Under the pieces are notes generated by a model. The model did not search any database and had not been told where the DNA came from. It worked only from the letters and a program-made list of their open reading frames with translations. Source: Christensenella intestinihominis (GTDB lineage Bacteria > Bacillota > Clostridia > Christensenellales > Christensenellaceae). Taken from it: DNA of 64,000 bases. Both the position numbers and the translations under genes were made by a program. Shown here piece by piece: positions 35,073 to 43,752 of this stretch (positions within the stretch are counted from its first letter, which is position 1; each line of letters starts with the position of its first letter). The DNA lies in assembly GCF_001678845.1 (NCBI RefSeq), contig NZ_MAIQ01000003.1:124001-188000 (forward strand), written 5' to 3'.

Positions 35073-35903
35073 TCAGTGCACCTCCCCGAGTTCTTCGAGC
35101 GCCCGCCGGCGCATTTCCGGGCTGATTTCCACATTATGGTTGTTTTCCCATTTTTCTTCCAGGAACGATACGCCCTTGCCCTTCCACGTATGCAGCAAAA
35201 TCATGCTTGGTTTGCCTTTCTGCGTCTTTGCGAGGGTGATTGCGCTGTCGATCGCCTCCACATCGTGGCCGTCCGCTTCGTATACATTCCAGCCGAACGA
35301 GCGCCATTTGTCCGCAAGCGGCTCGAGCGCGTTGACGTCGGCAACCTTCCCGTCAATCTGCATCTTATTGTAGTCCGTAAAGGCAATCAGGCGTTCCAGC
35401 TTTTTGTGGGCCGCATACATCGCCGCCTCCCACACAAGCCCTTCGTCTGATTCCCCGTCGCCGATGACCGCGTAGGTATAAGCGCCGTCGCCTTTAATCC
35501 GGGAACCGAGCGCCACGCCCACCGCGCAGGAAAACCCCTGCCCGAGCGACCCGGTTGTCATATCCACGCCCGGGGTGCGGTTCATGTCCGCATGGCTCGG
35601 GAGGTTCGTATTCGGCTTGTTGAGCGTATACAGCCATTCCCGGTCAAAATATCCCTTATCTGCCAGCACGGCATACAGCGCCGGACCGGCATGCCCCTTG
35701 GAAAGCACCAGCCTGTCGCGGCCTTCCATCCGGGGATTTTCGGGGTCCACGTTCATCGCCCTGTAATATAGCACTACCAGCGCATCCACGATCGACATGC
35801 TTCCGCCTACGTGTCCCACGCCGAGCTCCCCGATTTCGTCAATCGTCAGGTAGCGTATCTGCCTGCACTTATCCTTCAGCTGTTCCTTTACTTCACGTTC
35901 CAT
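35073..35903 (-). CDS. Transketolase, N-terminal (TPP-binding) subunit
   Basis: 276 residues. The TPP diphosphate/Mg site is GDGESDEGLVWEAAMYAAH with a downstream N in DYNKMQIDG (about 150-185). N-terminal GHVGGSMSIVDALVVLY and DRLVLSKGHAGPALYAVL, plus DMTTGSLGQGFSCAVGVAL, are hallmarks. Forms a heteromer with the 34127 product. It transfers a two-carbon ketol unit between sugars; here the donor is unknown because no kinase for a ketose accompanies it. The dehydrogenase gene upstream ends 21 bp before its start. Confidence 0.93.
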   Translation of the reverse strand: MEREVKEQLKDKCRQIRYLTIDEIGELGVGHVGGSMSIVDALVVLYYRAMNVDPENPRMEGRDRLVLSKGHAGPALYAVLADKGYFDREWLYTLNKPNTNLPSHADMNRTPGVDMTTGSLGQGFSCAVGVALGSRIKGDGAYTYAVIGDGESDEGLVWEAAMYAAHKKLERLIAFTDYNKMQIDGKVADVNALEPLADKWRSFGWNVYEADGHDVEAIDSAITLAKTQKGKPSMILLHTWKGKGVSFLEEKWENNHNVEISPEMRRRALEELGEVH

Positions 35904-35924
35904 TCTCTTTCCCTTTCCGCCATA

Positions 35925-36974
35925 TTATTCCGCTATTTTCAGGAGGACCTTCAGCGCTTCCCTGCGGATCACCATATCCATCGCCTTTTCGATTTCCTCA
36001 AGGGGCAGGATATGCGAATAATAATCCTCCGGCCGCACCTTTCCTTCCTGGATATACCTGATGTTTTCATCCATTACGTCGTATTCCCCATAAGGGAAAT
36101 TCAGCATATGCAGCCGCGTATTGTTTTTGAGCCTGCTTACGTCGACCAGCAGGTCGTTATTTTTCAATACGCCCATCGAGCCGACGACGCCGTACGGCTT
36201 CAGGTATTGCGACGCCTGGATCACCACGCTCGAAAGGCCGACGGCGTCGATTGCAACATCGAACAGCTTTCCTGCCAGCGCCCCGGAAACGTCCTGTTTC
36301 AGGAAATTGACCGTCCCGCACACCTTCGCCACGCGCACCGCGTTTTCAAGCCGGTCTTCCTGCCCGTCTACCATTACAACGCTTGCCGCGCCCAGCATCC
36401 GGCAATAGGTCGCCACCGCGGTTCCCATCGGGCCCGCGCCGAAAATAAGCACGTCCTTGCCCGGGCCCACGCCAAAATTGCGCGCCGCGCTGAGGCTCTC
36501 GCTGAGCGAAAGGAGCATTGCCCCATGCTTAAAATCAAAATCGCGCGGCACCTGGTGGAATTTCTTATAGAAAGGCAGTTCCCCTGTCGTAAAGCCGTCC
36601 TCAAGCATCGCCTTATGGTCTGCCGCAAGTCCGTATTCCGCCATGCCGCCATAGGTTTTGGAATATCCGTTTCCCACATCCGGGCGGAGGTTGTTGTGGA
36701 TAAAGCGGTCGCCCTTTTTGATGTAGCGCACCTTTTTTCCCACATCCACCACCTCTCCCGTCCCTTCGTGCCCGAGGATGGTGGGATAGGGCTGCATGCC
36801 TTCCTCTTCGGACAGCGTGCCGCGGATAATGTTGAGGTCGCTTCCGTTGCAGAAGCCGCAGTAGTGTATCTTAAGCAGCACTTCATAGTCCGTGCATTCG
36901 GGAACGGGCACGTCGTGCACAATTTTCACTTTGTTCGGCCCCGTGACCGCAACCGCCTTCATTGTTTTCGTCAT
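35925..36974 (-). CDS. MDR-superfamily alcohol/polyol dehydrogenase (no structural zinc)
   Basis: 349 residues. Catalytic zinc residues lie in HYCGFCNGSD (about 37-46) and GHEGTGEVVDVGKKVR (about 68-83). The four-cysteine structural-zinc loop is missing. Nucleotide-binding: DVLIFGAGPMGTAVATYCRMLG (about 175), split here by reading, followed by VMVDGQEDRLENA. Members oxidise secondary alcohols of polyols or sugars with NAD(P). Start MTKTMKAVAV chosen because AGGAGACC precedes it; the long in-frame extension overlaps the nitroreductase gene. The stop of that gene overlaps this start by 4 bp. Confidence 0.87.
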   Translation of the reverse strand: MTKTMKAVAVTGPNKVKIVHDVPVPECTDYEVLLKIHYCGFCNGSDLNIIRGTLSEEEGMQPYPTILGHEGTGEVVDVGKKVRYIKKGDRFIHNNLRPDVGNGYSKTYGGMAEYGLAADHKAMLEDGFTTGELPFYKKFHQVPRDFDFKHGAMLLSLSESLSAARNFGVGPGKDVLIFGAGPMGTAVATYCRMLGAASVVMVDGQEDRLENAVRVAKVCGTVNFLKQDVSGALAGKLFDVAIDAVGLSSVVIQASQYLKPYGVVGSMGVLKNNDLLVDVSRLKNNTRLHMLNFPYGEYDVMDENIRYIQEGKVRPEDYYSHILPLEEIEKAMDMVIRREALKVLLKIAE

Positions 36975-37561
36975 TTCCGGTCTCCTTCCAGTATCCTGCA
37001 CACGCCTTCCCTGCGCGGCGCGGCCGCGGGCGGCTCCCCGTCGGCATGCCCCACCGCAAGCGCGCCGCACACATCATGGTCCTGCGGGAGTCCAAGCTCT
37101 TTTTGTAAAAAGCGTTTCAATCCCGCGTCGCCGTTCAGCCACGTAAGCTGGTTGATCCAGCACGCCCCCAGGCCGAGGGCGTGGGCCGCGAGCAGCATAT
37201 TTTCGATTGCCGCCGCGCTGTCTGCCATGGCATTTGTGTAACCGATTACATTTGAAACGATAATTAAAACGGGCGCAGAGTAATAAAATACATAATCCTC
37301 CTTTGCGCTGTTCCGTTTTGCCGCGAGCTTCGCGGGATACGCATCCCCGGAAAATTCCGTCCGCAGGAACGCTTCCTTCACCCGGCGGTTCAGTTCGGGC
37401 AAAAGCCCGCTCCCGCGCAGCGCGGTAAAGCGCCAGCTTTGGCTATTGCTTCCGCTGGGGGCAAAGGAGCCCGCGCGGAGAATCTCTCCAAGCTGTTCCC
37501 TTCCAACCTGCTCTTCTGTAAATTTCCGCACGCTCCTGCGCGAGCAGATCAAATCAATCAT
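36971..37561 (-). CDS. Nitroreductase-family flavoprotein
   Basis: 196 residues. MIDLICSRRSVRKFTEEQV is the typical N-terminus with FMN-binding RRSVR; GSFAPSGSNSQSWRF (about 34-48) and ALGLGACWI (about 125) are further marks. These enzymes use FMN and NAD(P)H to reduce nitro groups, quinones or enones. Physiological role here is unknown; being translationally overlapped with the AroE-like gene (8 bp) and the dehydrogenase gene (4 bp) places it firmly inside the pathway operon, which is unusual. An alternative ATG 9 bp upstream is possible. Confidence 0.87.
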   Translation of the reverse strand: MIDLICSRRSVRKFTEEQVGREQLGEILRAGSFAPSGSNSQSWRFTALRGSGLLPELNRRVKEAFLRTEFSGDAYPAKLAAKRNSAKEDYVFYYSAPVLIIVSNVIGYTNAMADSAAAIENMLLAAHALGLGACWINQLTWLNGDAGLKRFLQKELGLPQDHDVCGALAVGHADGEPPAAAPRREGVCRILEGDRK

Positions 37562-38480
37562 GGCTCCCATATCGTTTGTTCTTCTCCATCCTGCGGTTGC
37601 GCACCGACCTCATGGCAATGGCAATTTCAACCGCCTCCTCCGCTTCCAGCAGGGCTTCGTCCGGCAGCTTTACGCCAAAATGGAATTCCATCATGGCAAG
37701 CTGCTGCTGGAACAGCATCCCCCGTCCGTCGATGGTGGGCATTCCGCGCTTCTTCGCCGCCCCGAGGAACGTCGTCATGGGGTAAAGCACGTCCGCCGCG
37801 ACGCAGCCCTGTGGAAACCGGGAAACGAATTCGAGCGAATCAAAATCCCGTCCATGCCCGCTCCCAAGGGAGGTGCACTGCACCGCAAGGGTAATTTCCG
37901 GGGCCACGGCGCAAAGGAAATCGTTTTCCAGGGGGCCGTAGCTGCAATCCACCCCATAAAGCCGCGCCAGCGTATCCGCAATGTATTGCGCTTTTTCAAC
38001 CGTGCGGTTTACCACGGTGACGCTGCCGATCCCATATTCGCACAGGCTCGCCGCAATCGGCCCGGAAACCGCGCCCGCGCCAATCATCAGCACATTCCTG
38101 CCCCGCAGGGTGTCCGCCAGTTCGTTTTTGATGGAAAGCGCCATGCCTTCCCCGTCAAGGCCCTTGCCGACCAGCCTGCCATTCACAATATTGACGTGGT
38201 TGACGCAGCGGAACGCCTCGCTTGCGGGGTCGCATTCGTCAAGATAGTCGAGGATGTCCGTCTTGTGCGGCATCGTAATGTCAAACCCTTTTGCGTCAAG
38301 CGTTTTCGCCGCCTCAATAAATTTTCCGAGCTCTCCTTTTTTCACAACGGCCGGCATGCACACCGCATTCAGGTTCGCGAATTCATACATCGCGTTGTGC
38401 AGGTATGCGGCGCAGCCCTGGTCCAGCGGGTCGCCGATCTGGAAAAAAAGCTGGGTATCTGTGTTGTATTTCACTCTCAT
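37554..38480 (-). CDS. Shikimate/quinate dehydrogenase-like (AroE family) oxidoreductase
   Basis: 308 residues. The N-terminal substrate domain keeps the catalytic Lys in FDITMPHKTDILDYLD (about 65-80). The Asp region is GKGLDGEGMAL where AroE has NTDGxG, so the Asn-Thr pair is lost. The Rossmann domain reads VLMIGAGAVSGPIAASLCEYG, with VVNRTVEKAQ after it. Changes in the substrate pocket and the operon context argue against housekeeping shikimate synthesis and for a related cyclic or linear polyol/keto-acid substrate. ATG with a weak AAGGAAATCAGG site. Confidence 0.83.
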   Translation of the reverse strand: MRVKYNTDTQLFFQIGDPLDQGCAAYLHNAMYEFANLNAVCMPAVVKKGELGKFIEAAKTLDAKGFDITMPHKTDILDYLDECDPASEAFRCVNHVNIVNGRLVGKGLDGEGMALSIKNELADTLRGRNVLMIGAGAVSGPIAASLCEYGIGSVTVVNRTVEKAQYIADTLARLYGVDCSYGPLENDFLCAVAPEITLAVQCTSLGSGHGRDFDSLEFVSRFPQGCVAADVLYPMTTFLGAAKKRGMPTIDGRGMLFQQQLAMMEFHFGVKLPDEALLEAEEAVEIAIAMRSVRNRRMEKNKRYGSHD

Positions 38481-38498
38481 CGGTCTTACCTGATTTCC

Positions 38499-38972
38499 TT
38501 ATTTAAAATTTTCAGCCTCAATTTCCGCGATCCGGTCAATCTGTTTTTTCAGGTTATTTTTGCGGGTCTCTTCAAAGTTTTCCGCAAATCCTGTGTTGAT
38601 AAACGTTTCCGCCATTTGCAGCGTCATGTATTCGCCGAGGATATATACGCCGAGGCACAGCACGTTACAATCGTTAATCAGCCGGCAGTGCTGCGCCGAA
38701 AAAACGCTTTCACAGACCGCCGCGTATACGCCCTTGAACTTATTTGCCGTAAGGGAAACGCCCATACCCGTGCCGCAGAAGAGTATCCCGCGTTCCGCTT
38801 CGCCGCTTTGGATGGCGCGCGCCACCTCGCTGCCCGCCTGGGAATGCGCCTTGGGCTCGTCCGGGTCCTTCGTCCCGTAGTCGATCACCTCATGCCCGTC
38901 CCCGCGCAGCTTTTTTACGACCGCTTCCTTCAGCCGGAACCCAAATTTGTCGTTTGAAATTGCAACCTTCAT
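38499..38972 (-). CDS. RpiB/LacA/LacB-family sugar(-phosphate) isomerase
   Basis: 157 residues. The opening MKVAISNDKFGFRLKEAVVKKLRG, VIDYGT, the active-site CGTGMGVSLTANKFKGVYAA (Cys about 66) and SAQHCRLINDCNVLCLGVYILG are family signatures. Members interconvert aldose and ketose phosphates by proton transfer (ribose 5-P, galactose 6-P, allose 6-P, erythrulose phosphates). With no kinase in the locus, an unphosphorylated or atypical substrate must be considered. RBS TAGGAGGCAATT. 19 bp from the AroE-like gene. Confidence 0.88.
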   Translation of the reverse strand: MKVAISNDKFGFRLKEAVVKKLRGDGHEVIDYGTKDPDEPKAHSQAGSEVARAIQSGEAERGILFCGTGMGVSLTANKFKGVYAAVCESVFSAQHCRLINDCNVLCLGVYILGEYMTLQMAETFINTGFAENFEETRKNNLKKQIDRIAEIEAENFK

Positions 38973-39008
38973 AATTGCCTCCTAAAAATAAAATTGATAA
39001 AAGGGGCT

Positions 39009-40049
39009 TTACGCTCCAATTTTAACCAGTGTTTTCATCACCTGTTCCGCATGGTTTACCGTATAATCGAACGCCTCCTGGATTTGTTCAAATTCAAAAA
39101 TCCCGGGGTCCACGCCTTCCAGGCTGATCTGCCCCGAATCGAGGGCCTTTATGGCGATGGGAAACATATTCCGGTAACGGTATATCGGGCGGATATCCGC
39201 CTCTTTTACCATCAGGCCCATCAAGTCGAGCTCCACAGGTTCCGTCACGTTGCCGACAAGGACAATATGCCCGCCCCGGGCCGCAAGCGCCCCGGCCTGC
39301 TGTACGGTTTTCGGGTTCCCGGCGGTTTCCAGCACCGCCTGGGCGCCCATTCCGTCCGTTTCTTCCAGCACAATCCCCGGCACGTCGCATTCCTGCGGAT
39401 TCAGGGCGTAATCCGCGCCCAGCCCGCGGGCGCGCCGGAGCCGCGAATCGATCAGGTCGGTGATGAAGATTTTTGCCGCCCCCATTGCGCGGCAGGCCAG
39501 CATGGCCATGATGCCGATGGGGCCCGCACCGAGAATCACGACATTCTTTCCCAGGGCCACCCTGCCCGTTTTGGCCGCGTGCAGGCCCACCGCAAGCGGC
39601 TCGATCATCGCCCCCCCGATATCGGAAATGTTGTCTGTCAGCTTATGGATCATGCGTTCCGGATACCGCAGGTACCGCCGGAAACAACCGTCGTAGGGCG
39701 GGGAGGAAATAAACTGCATATCCGGGCAAAGGTTATATTTTCCGTTCCGGCAATACCAGCACTGCCCGCAGGGCACCCCCGGCTCGATCGCCACGCGGTC
39801 GCCCACATGGAGGCCGCGGACGCCCGGCCCGGTTTCCACCACCGCCGCCGAGCATTCGTGCCCGAGGACAAACGGCCTGTCGATTACCTTTTTACCAATC
39901 TTCCCGTATTGGAAAAAATGGACGTCCGATCCGCAGATGCCGACATACAGCGGCTTTACGACAACCTCTCCTTCTCCCGCCCTGGGCATTTCGCACGGAC
40001 TGATTTCAATGGTTCCAAGTCCCGTCATTTGCGCCTGTTCGTTTTTCAT
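39009..40049 (-). CDS. Zinc-dependent sorbitol/xylitol-dehydrogenase-like MDR enzyme
   Basis: 346 residues. Catalytic zinc motif VGICGSDVHFF (about 37-47) and GHECSAAVVE; structural zinc loop CGQCWYCRNGKYNLC (about 93-107) complete, unlike the enzyme at 35925. Rossmann segment NVVILGAGPIGIMAMLACRAMG (about 170), counted over two stretches, and TDLIDSRLRRARGLGADYAL follow. It should oxidise a secondary hydroxyl of a polyol or sugar with NAD. AAGGAGCATGGG before the ATG, and it lies directly downstream of the transporter genes, so it may perform the first step after uptake. Confidence 0.88.
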   Translation of the reverse strand: MKNEQAQMTGLGTIEISPCEMPRAGEGEVVVKPLYVGICGSDVHFFQYGKIGKKVIDRPFVLGHECSAAVVETGPGVRGLHVGDRVAIEPGVPCGQCWYCRNGKYNLCPDMQFISSPPYDGCFRRYLRYPERMIHKLTDNISDIGGAMIEPLAVGLHAAKTGRVALGKNVVILGAGPIGIMAMLACRAMGAAKIFITDLIDSRLRRARGLGADYALNPQECDVPGIVLEETDGMGAQAVLETAGNPKTVQQAGALAARGGHIVLVGNVTEPVELDLMGLMVKEADIRPIYRYRNMFPIAIKALDSGQISLEGVDPGIFEFEQIQEAFDYTVNHAEQVMKTLVKIGA

Positions 40050-40062
40050 CCCATGCTCCTTT

Positions 40063-41043
40063 TCAGCCGATTTTTACGCCGCGCGAATCCGACTTTGTCG
40101 TAAGGATCACCACAATCAATATGATCCCGTTGAACACCGCCTCGATCCAGAACGGCAGCCCGAGAAGGCTCAGCCCGTTAAAGCCGATGGCCAGCATCAG
40201 GATCGATACCAGCAGTCCGAGCACGTTGAACTGCCCGGCCTTGTGCGTCGTGATGCTGAGGAACACCGCCGCGTATGCGGGCATCAAATAGGATGGGCCG
40301 GTGGCCGGTTTTGCGGAGCCGGACTGCCCCAGCAGCATCAGCGCCCCCAGCGAAACGAAGAAGCCCGCCAGCATGAACGACATGATTTTAAGGCCCTTTG
40401 TGCGGATGCCCGAAAGGTAGGACGCCCGTGGCGCAAGGCCGGTCGCATACATTTGCTTTCCCATCGGCGTATGCTCCAGGAAATAAAACAGCCCGAACGC
40501 GCACGCGACAATAATCCAGATGGAAATATTGATGTTGAGGAATTTTTCCTTGGCGATGAACTGGAGTACCTCGGGGATGTTGCCCGTAATGGTGTGTCCG
40601 TCCGAAAGCGCCATGATAAGCCCATACATCACAAGCCCCATGCCCAGCGTAACCACCGTGGAATTCATTTTCAAAAAGATGGACAGCGCGCCGTTCACAA
40701 AGCCCATCAAAAGCCCGGAGCCAATGACCGCGAGAATGACGGCCGGGGCCGGCGCGCCCGTCTGCGCGACCACCGCGCCCACCATGGCGCAGAAGCCGAG
40801 CATATACCCGAGCGAGAAATCAAATTCGCCCGCAATCAGGGGGGACAGCGCCCCCAGCGCCACGCACAGGACGCCCACCTGCCCGACAATCAGCGCCGAC
40901 CAGTTCTGCGCCGTCAGGAACGACGGGGACATCAGCCCGAAAAACGCCACAAACGCCGCGATAATAACCAAAAGGCCAAATCTGGAAAAAAAGTTCCATG
41001 TTTTATATTGAACGAATTGTTCCTGTCCGAGTTCCTTATTCAT
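40063..41043 (-). CDS. Sugar ABC transporter permease (RbsC family), second permease
   Basis: 326 residues, eight to ten hydrophobic segments. GVLCVALGALSPLIAGEFDFSLGY and the C-terminal GLPFWIEAVFNGIILIVVIL match the family, but the GGIDLSVGS and GG-S-GGKG signatures of classical RbsC are changed to GEFDFSLGY and absent, respectively. The start MNKELGQEQF shares ATGA with the ATPase stop, indicating coupled translation. A different permease lies on the other side of the ATPase gene; the two are related and probably form a heterodimeric channel. Confidence 0.88.
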   Translation of the reverse strand: MNKELGQEQFVQYKTWNFFSRFGLLVIIAAFVAFFGLMSPSFLTAQNWSALIVGQVGVLCVALGALSPLIAGEFDFSLGYMLGFCAMVGAVVAQTGAPAPAVILAVIGSGLLMGFVNGALSIFLKMNSTVVTLGMGLVMYGLIMALSDGHTITGNIPEVLQFIAKEKFLNINISIWIIVACAFGLFYFLEHTPMGKQMYATGLAPRASYLSGIRTKGLKIMSFMLAGFFVSLGALMLLGQSGSAKPATGPSYLMPAYAAVFLSITTHKAGQFNVLGLLVSILMLAIGFNGLSLLGLPFWIEAVFNGIILIVVILTTKSDSRGVKIG

Positions 41044-42596
41044 GCGTAACACCACCTTGCAATTGCCTGTCTTGTGAGCGTGCCGTCCTCCTGCTTCATT
41101 TCATGCACGATCTCTCCCTGCCGCAGCACGACCACCCGCGTGCACAGGCTCGCGAGCTGTTCCGGTTCGGTCGAAAAAATCACGATGGAAACGCCCATCG
41201 CGGACGCGTTCCTGATATCGGCAAAAATCTTTTTCCGCGCCGCAGGGTCCACTCCGTAGGTCGGGTCGTCCATAACGAACACGTCGGGGTGCAACTGCAG
41301 CCATTTCCCGATGATCGCTTTCTGCTGGTTCCCGCCCGAAAATTTTTCGAACGGCATATCGATAATCCGTGGACGCACGTCGAACTCCAGGATCGCCTCC
41401 TGCATCACCTGCCGCGCAAGTTTCCCTTTATGCCAGAACCGTTTTTCATTGGGAAGCAGCATGTTGTCGCGCAGGGATTCCGACATCACGCCGCCCTGCC
41501 GGAAACGGTCGGTCGGCTGGAGCATAATGCCCGCGCGGATCGCGCGCTGGGGCGTCATCTTCCGCGGAAGGCTCCGCCCCTTAACGGCGATTTCCCCGCC
41601 GCTGCGGCTCAGGCCGCCGCCGAGCACCATCGGCAGCTCGTTGACGCCGCTGCCCTGGATTCCCACAAAGCCCACGATTTCGCCGCGCCCGACCTCAAAA
41701 CTGATTCCGTTGAGGTTTTGCGCGCAGAGTCCTTTTACGGAAAGGCTCGCGCCCGCATAATCGTCTTCCGCGTCCCGTCCGCAAAGCTCCCACAGCCGCT
41801 GCAGGGCTTCCCCGTCCTGCTTTGCGCATGCTTCATCCACAGGCGACTGGTCGCTGCGCAGCATTTTTGAAATAATAAAATCGTCGTCCGTTTCCTGCAT
41901 CGCGCCCGTATAAATCAGCTCGCCGCCATTGAGGATCGTCACCTTGTCACAGATGGAGCGCACCTCCTTCAAACGGTGCGTAACCATAATCACCGGGATG
42001 CCCATATCGGCAACCTTGCGCACATACCCGAGGAATTTTTCCGCGTCCGCTTCCGGAATGGACGCGTCCGCCTCGTCGAGGATCAGCGCCTTCACCTTCT
42101 TCAGGTCGTCGCCCTTGCCAAGCGCGATCGCCATGGAAACCATGCCGCGTTCCGCCGCCGACAACTCGGCCACGCGCATCCGCGGCGTGAGTCCTATTTT
42201 GTAAAATTCAAACAGTTCTTCCGTATAACGGAAAAGGGCTTTCCAATCAATCCGTCCGCCCGTTTTTTTGGGATAGCCTTTAAAAAGCGCCACCGACTCC
42301 GCCACCGACAGCACGTCGATCAGCGGGGATTCCTGGTGCACCACCGTAATCCCTTCCTCGCGCGACATCATGGGCGTATCAAATTTCCCGAAATGCTTCC
42401 CGTCCACCAAAATATCCGCGCCTTTTCCCGCGTCGGGCTGGTAAATCCCGGTCAGCACCTTTACCAGCGTGGATTTTCCGCTGCCGTTCGCACCCAGCAC
42501 CGCATGGACCTCTCCCGGTTCAAAACCGATCGATACATTGTCAAGAGCCGTGACTCCCGGGAATGTAACCGTTACGTTTTTCAGTTCAATAGACAC
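41040..42596 (-). CDS. Sugar ABC transporter ATP-binding protein, two NBDs, divergent
   Basis: 518 residues. NBD1: GANGSGKST (about 34-42), signature LSAAERGMVSMA, Walker B ALILDEADAS. NBD2: GIQGSGVNEL instead of Walker A, signature FSGGNQQKAIIGKW, and Walker B-like VFVMDDPTYGVD in which the usual catalytic Glu is Asp. A degenerate second Walker A is normal in RbsA-type proteins, but the LSAAE signature and the DDP are unusual, so this is a distinct subfamily. It lies between two permease genes of the same operon. Confidence 0.91.
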   Translation of the reverse strand: MSIELKNVTVTFPGVTALDNVSIGFEPGEVHAVLGANGSGKSTLVKVLTGIYQPDAGKGADILVDGKHFGKFDTPMMSREEGITVVHQESPLIDVLSVAESVALFKGYPKKTGGRIDWKALFRYTEELFEFYKIGLTPRMRVAELSAAERGMVSMAIALGKGDDLKKVKALILDEADASIPEADAEKFLGYVRKVADMGIPVIMVTHRLKEVRSICDKVTILNGGELIYTGAMQETDDDFIISKMLRSDQSPVDEACAKQDGEALQRLWELCGRDAEDDYAGASLSVKGLCAQNLNGISFEVGRGEIVGFVGIQGSGVNELPMVLGGGLSRSGGEIAVKGRSLPRKMTPQRAIRAGIMLQPTDRFRQGGVMSESLRDNMLLPNEKRFWHKGKLARQVMQEAILEFDVRPRIIDMPFEKFSGGNQQKAIIGKWLQLHPDVFVMDDPTYGVDPAARKKIFADIRNASAMGVSIVIFSTEPEQLASLCTRVVVLRQGEIVHEMKQEDGTLTRQAIARWCYA

Positions 42597-42608
42597 AATC
42601 CATCCCCC

Positions 42609-43604
42609 CTATCTGCTTTCAGGCTGCTTTTGTACCAGCCTTCTTTGTGCCTTGGTGCTTTTGTTCACCAGGAATATCGCAACAATAAGAATGCCGCCGT
42701 TATACACAAATTCTGCCCACGACGGCGCGCCGATCATCTGGATTCCATTGGTCCCGACCCCGAGCAAAACAATCGCCAGCAAAAGGCCCGGAACATTGTA
42801 GGTTCCGAGCGAAAAAGACGTTGCCGCCAGGAATACGATGGCGTACGCCGGCATCAGCAGCGAAAACCCGAACGACGGGTTCGCCGCGCCCGACTGCCCG
42901 AGCTGGAACACCGCCGCAAGGCCGGTAAACGCCGCGGAAAGCACAAACGCCAGGATGCGCACCTTATCCGTATTGATACCCGCCATAAAGGCCACCTTCT
43001 GCGAACCGCCCACCGCGTAGAGGCTCCTGCCGAAGGTCGTATGGTTGAGCACAAAATACATGACCACCGCAAGCCCGATCAAAATCCAGAAGGAATACCC
43101 GATCCCAAGGAACTTGCCCTGTCCCATCTCCGTAATGAAATCCGGGATGCCGCTCGAGTGCACCTCGCCGTTGCTGATGGCCTGGGTAAGGCCGTTCATC
43201 AGCATCCCCACGCCCAGCGTGGAAATGAAAGAGTTGACCTTGAATTTCACGGTGAGGACCCCGCTCACAAGGCCGAACGCCGCGCCTGCCAGCACCATCG
43301 CCGCGATGACCACAAAGGCGTTCGCGCCGTTTTCCGAAAGGATAGCGCCCAGCATCATGCAGAACGACACCATATATCCGAGGGAAAGGTCGAATTCCCC
43401 CAAAATCAGGATCGACATCGCCCCGAGCGCCATGCATCCCGTCGTCACCTGTACGATCAGCAGGTTCGACCAGTTTTGCCCCGTCAGGAACGTGGGCGAC
43501 GCAATGCTGAAAATCACGACCAGTGCCGCAAACACGATCAGCATGTAATAATTTTTGACCGAGCCCCTTCCTGAGGCTGCGTGTCCTTTCACGTTCTCAT
43601 TCAT
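42609..43604 (-). CDS. Sugar ABC transporter permease (RbsC family), first permease
   Basis: 331 residues with about ten hydrophobic segments. TGCMALGAMSILILGEFDLSLGYMVS parallels the segment in the 40063 permease, and SRLYAVGG-like GRSLYAVGGSQKVAFMAGIN is the cytoplasmic loop that contacts the ATPase. Homologous to, but clearly different from, the other permease. 12 bp separate it from the ATPase gene. A hairpin between this gene and the binding-protein gene may reduce its expression. Confidence 0.89.
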   Translation of the reverse strand: MNENVKGHAASGRGSVKNYYMLIVFAALVVIFSIASPTFLTGQNWSNLLIVQVTTGCMALGAMSILILGEFDLSLGYMVSFCMMLGAILSENGANAFVVIAAMVLAGAAFGLVSGVLTVKFKVNSFISTLGVGMLMNGLTQAISNGEVHSSGIPDFITEMGQGKFLGIGYSFWILIGLAVVMYFVLNHTTFGRSLYAVGGSQKVAFMAGINTDKVRILAFVLSAAFTGLAAVFQLGQSGAANPSFGFSLLMPAYAIVFLAATSFSLGTYNVPGLLLAIVLLGVGTNGIQMIGAPSWAEFVYNGGILIVAIFLVNKSTKAQRRLVQKQPESR

Positions 43605-43702
43605 AATCGCTTTCCTCGCAAATTCTCGTGCGGTGTTCCCGCTCTATTTCCGCGCAGGCAGCGCCTGCCTGCGTTTCATTCTTCTTTGCAAAAAAGACCC
43701 GG

Positions 43703-43729
43703 GCAGAAGGCCGCTTTCCGGCCTTCTGC
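43703..43729 (-). terminator. Intra-operon stem-loop between binding protein and permease
   Basis: Perfect 11-bp stem GCAGAAGGCCG/CGGCCTTCTGC with a 5-base loop; on the minus strand six T residues follow 7 bases later. It is probably a partial terminator or mRNA-stabilising element that gives excess binding protein. Confidence 0.6.
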
Positions 43730-43752
43730 GCAAAAGTCTTCCATATCTGTTT

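Noticed and set aside
34127-35903. Pyruvate dehydrogenase E1 or DXS reading of the two TPP-enzyme genes
   Set aside because: Motifs GHVGGSMS, SKGHAGPALYA and DVGIAEANM are those of transketolase, and no E2/E3 genes are present.
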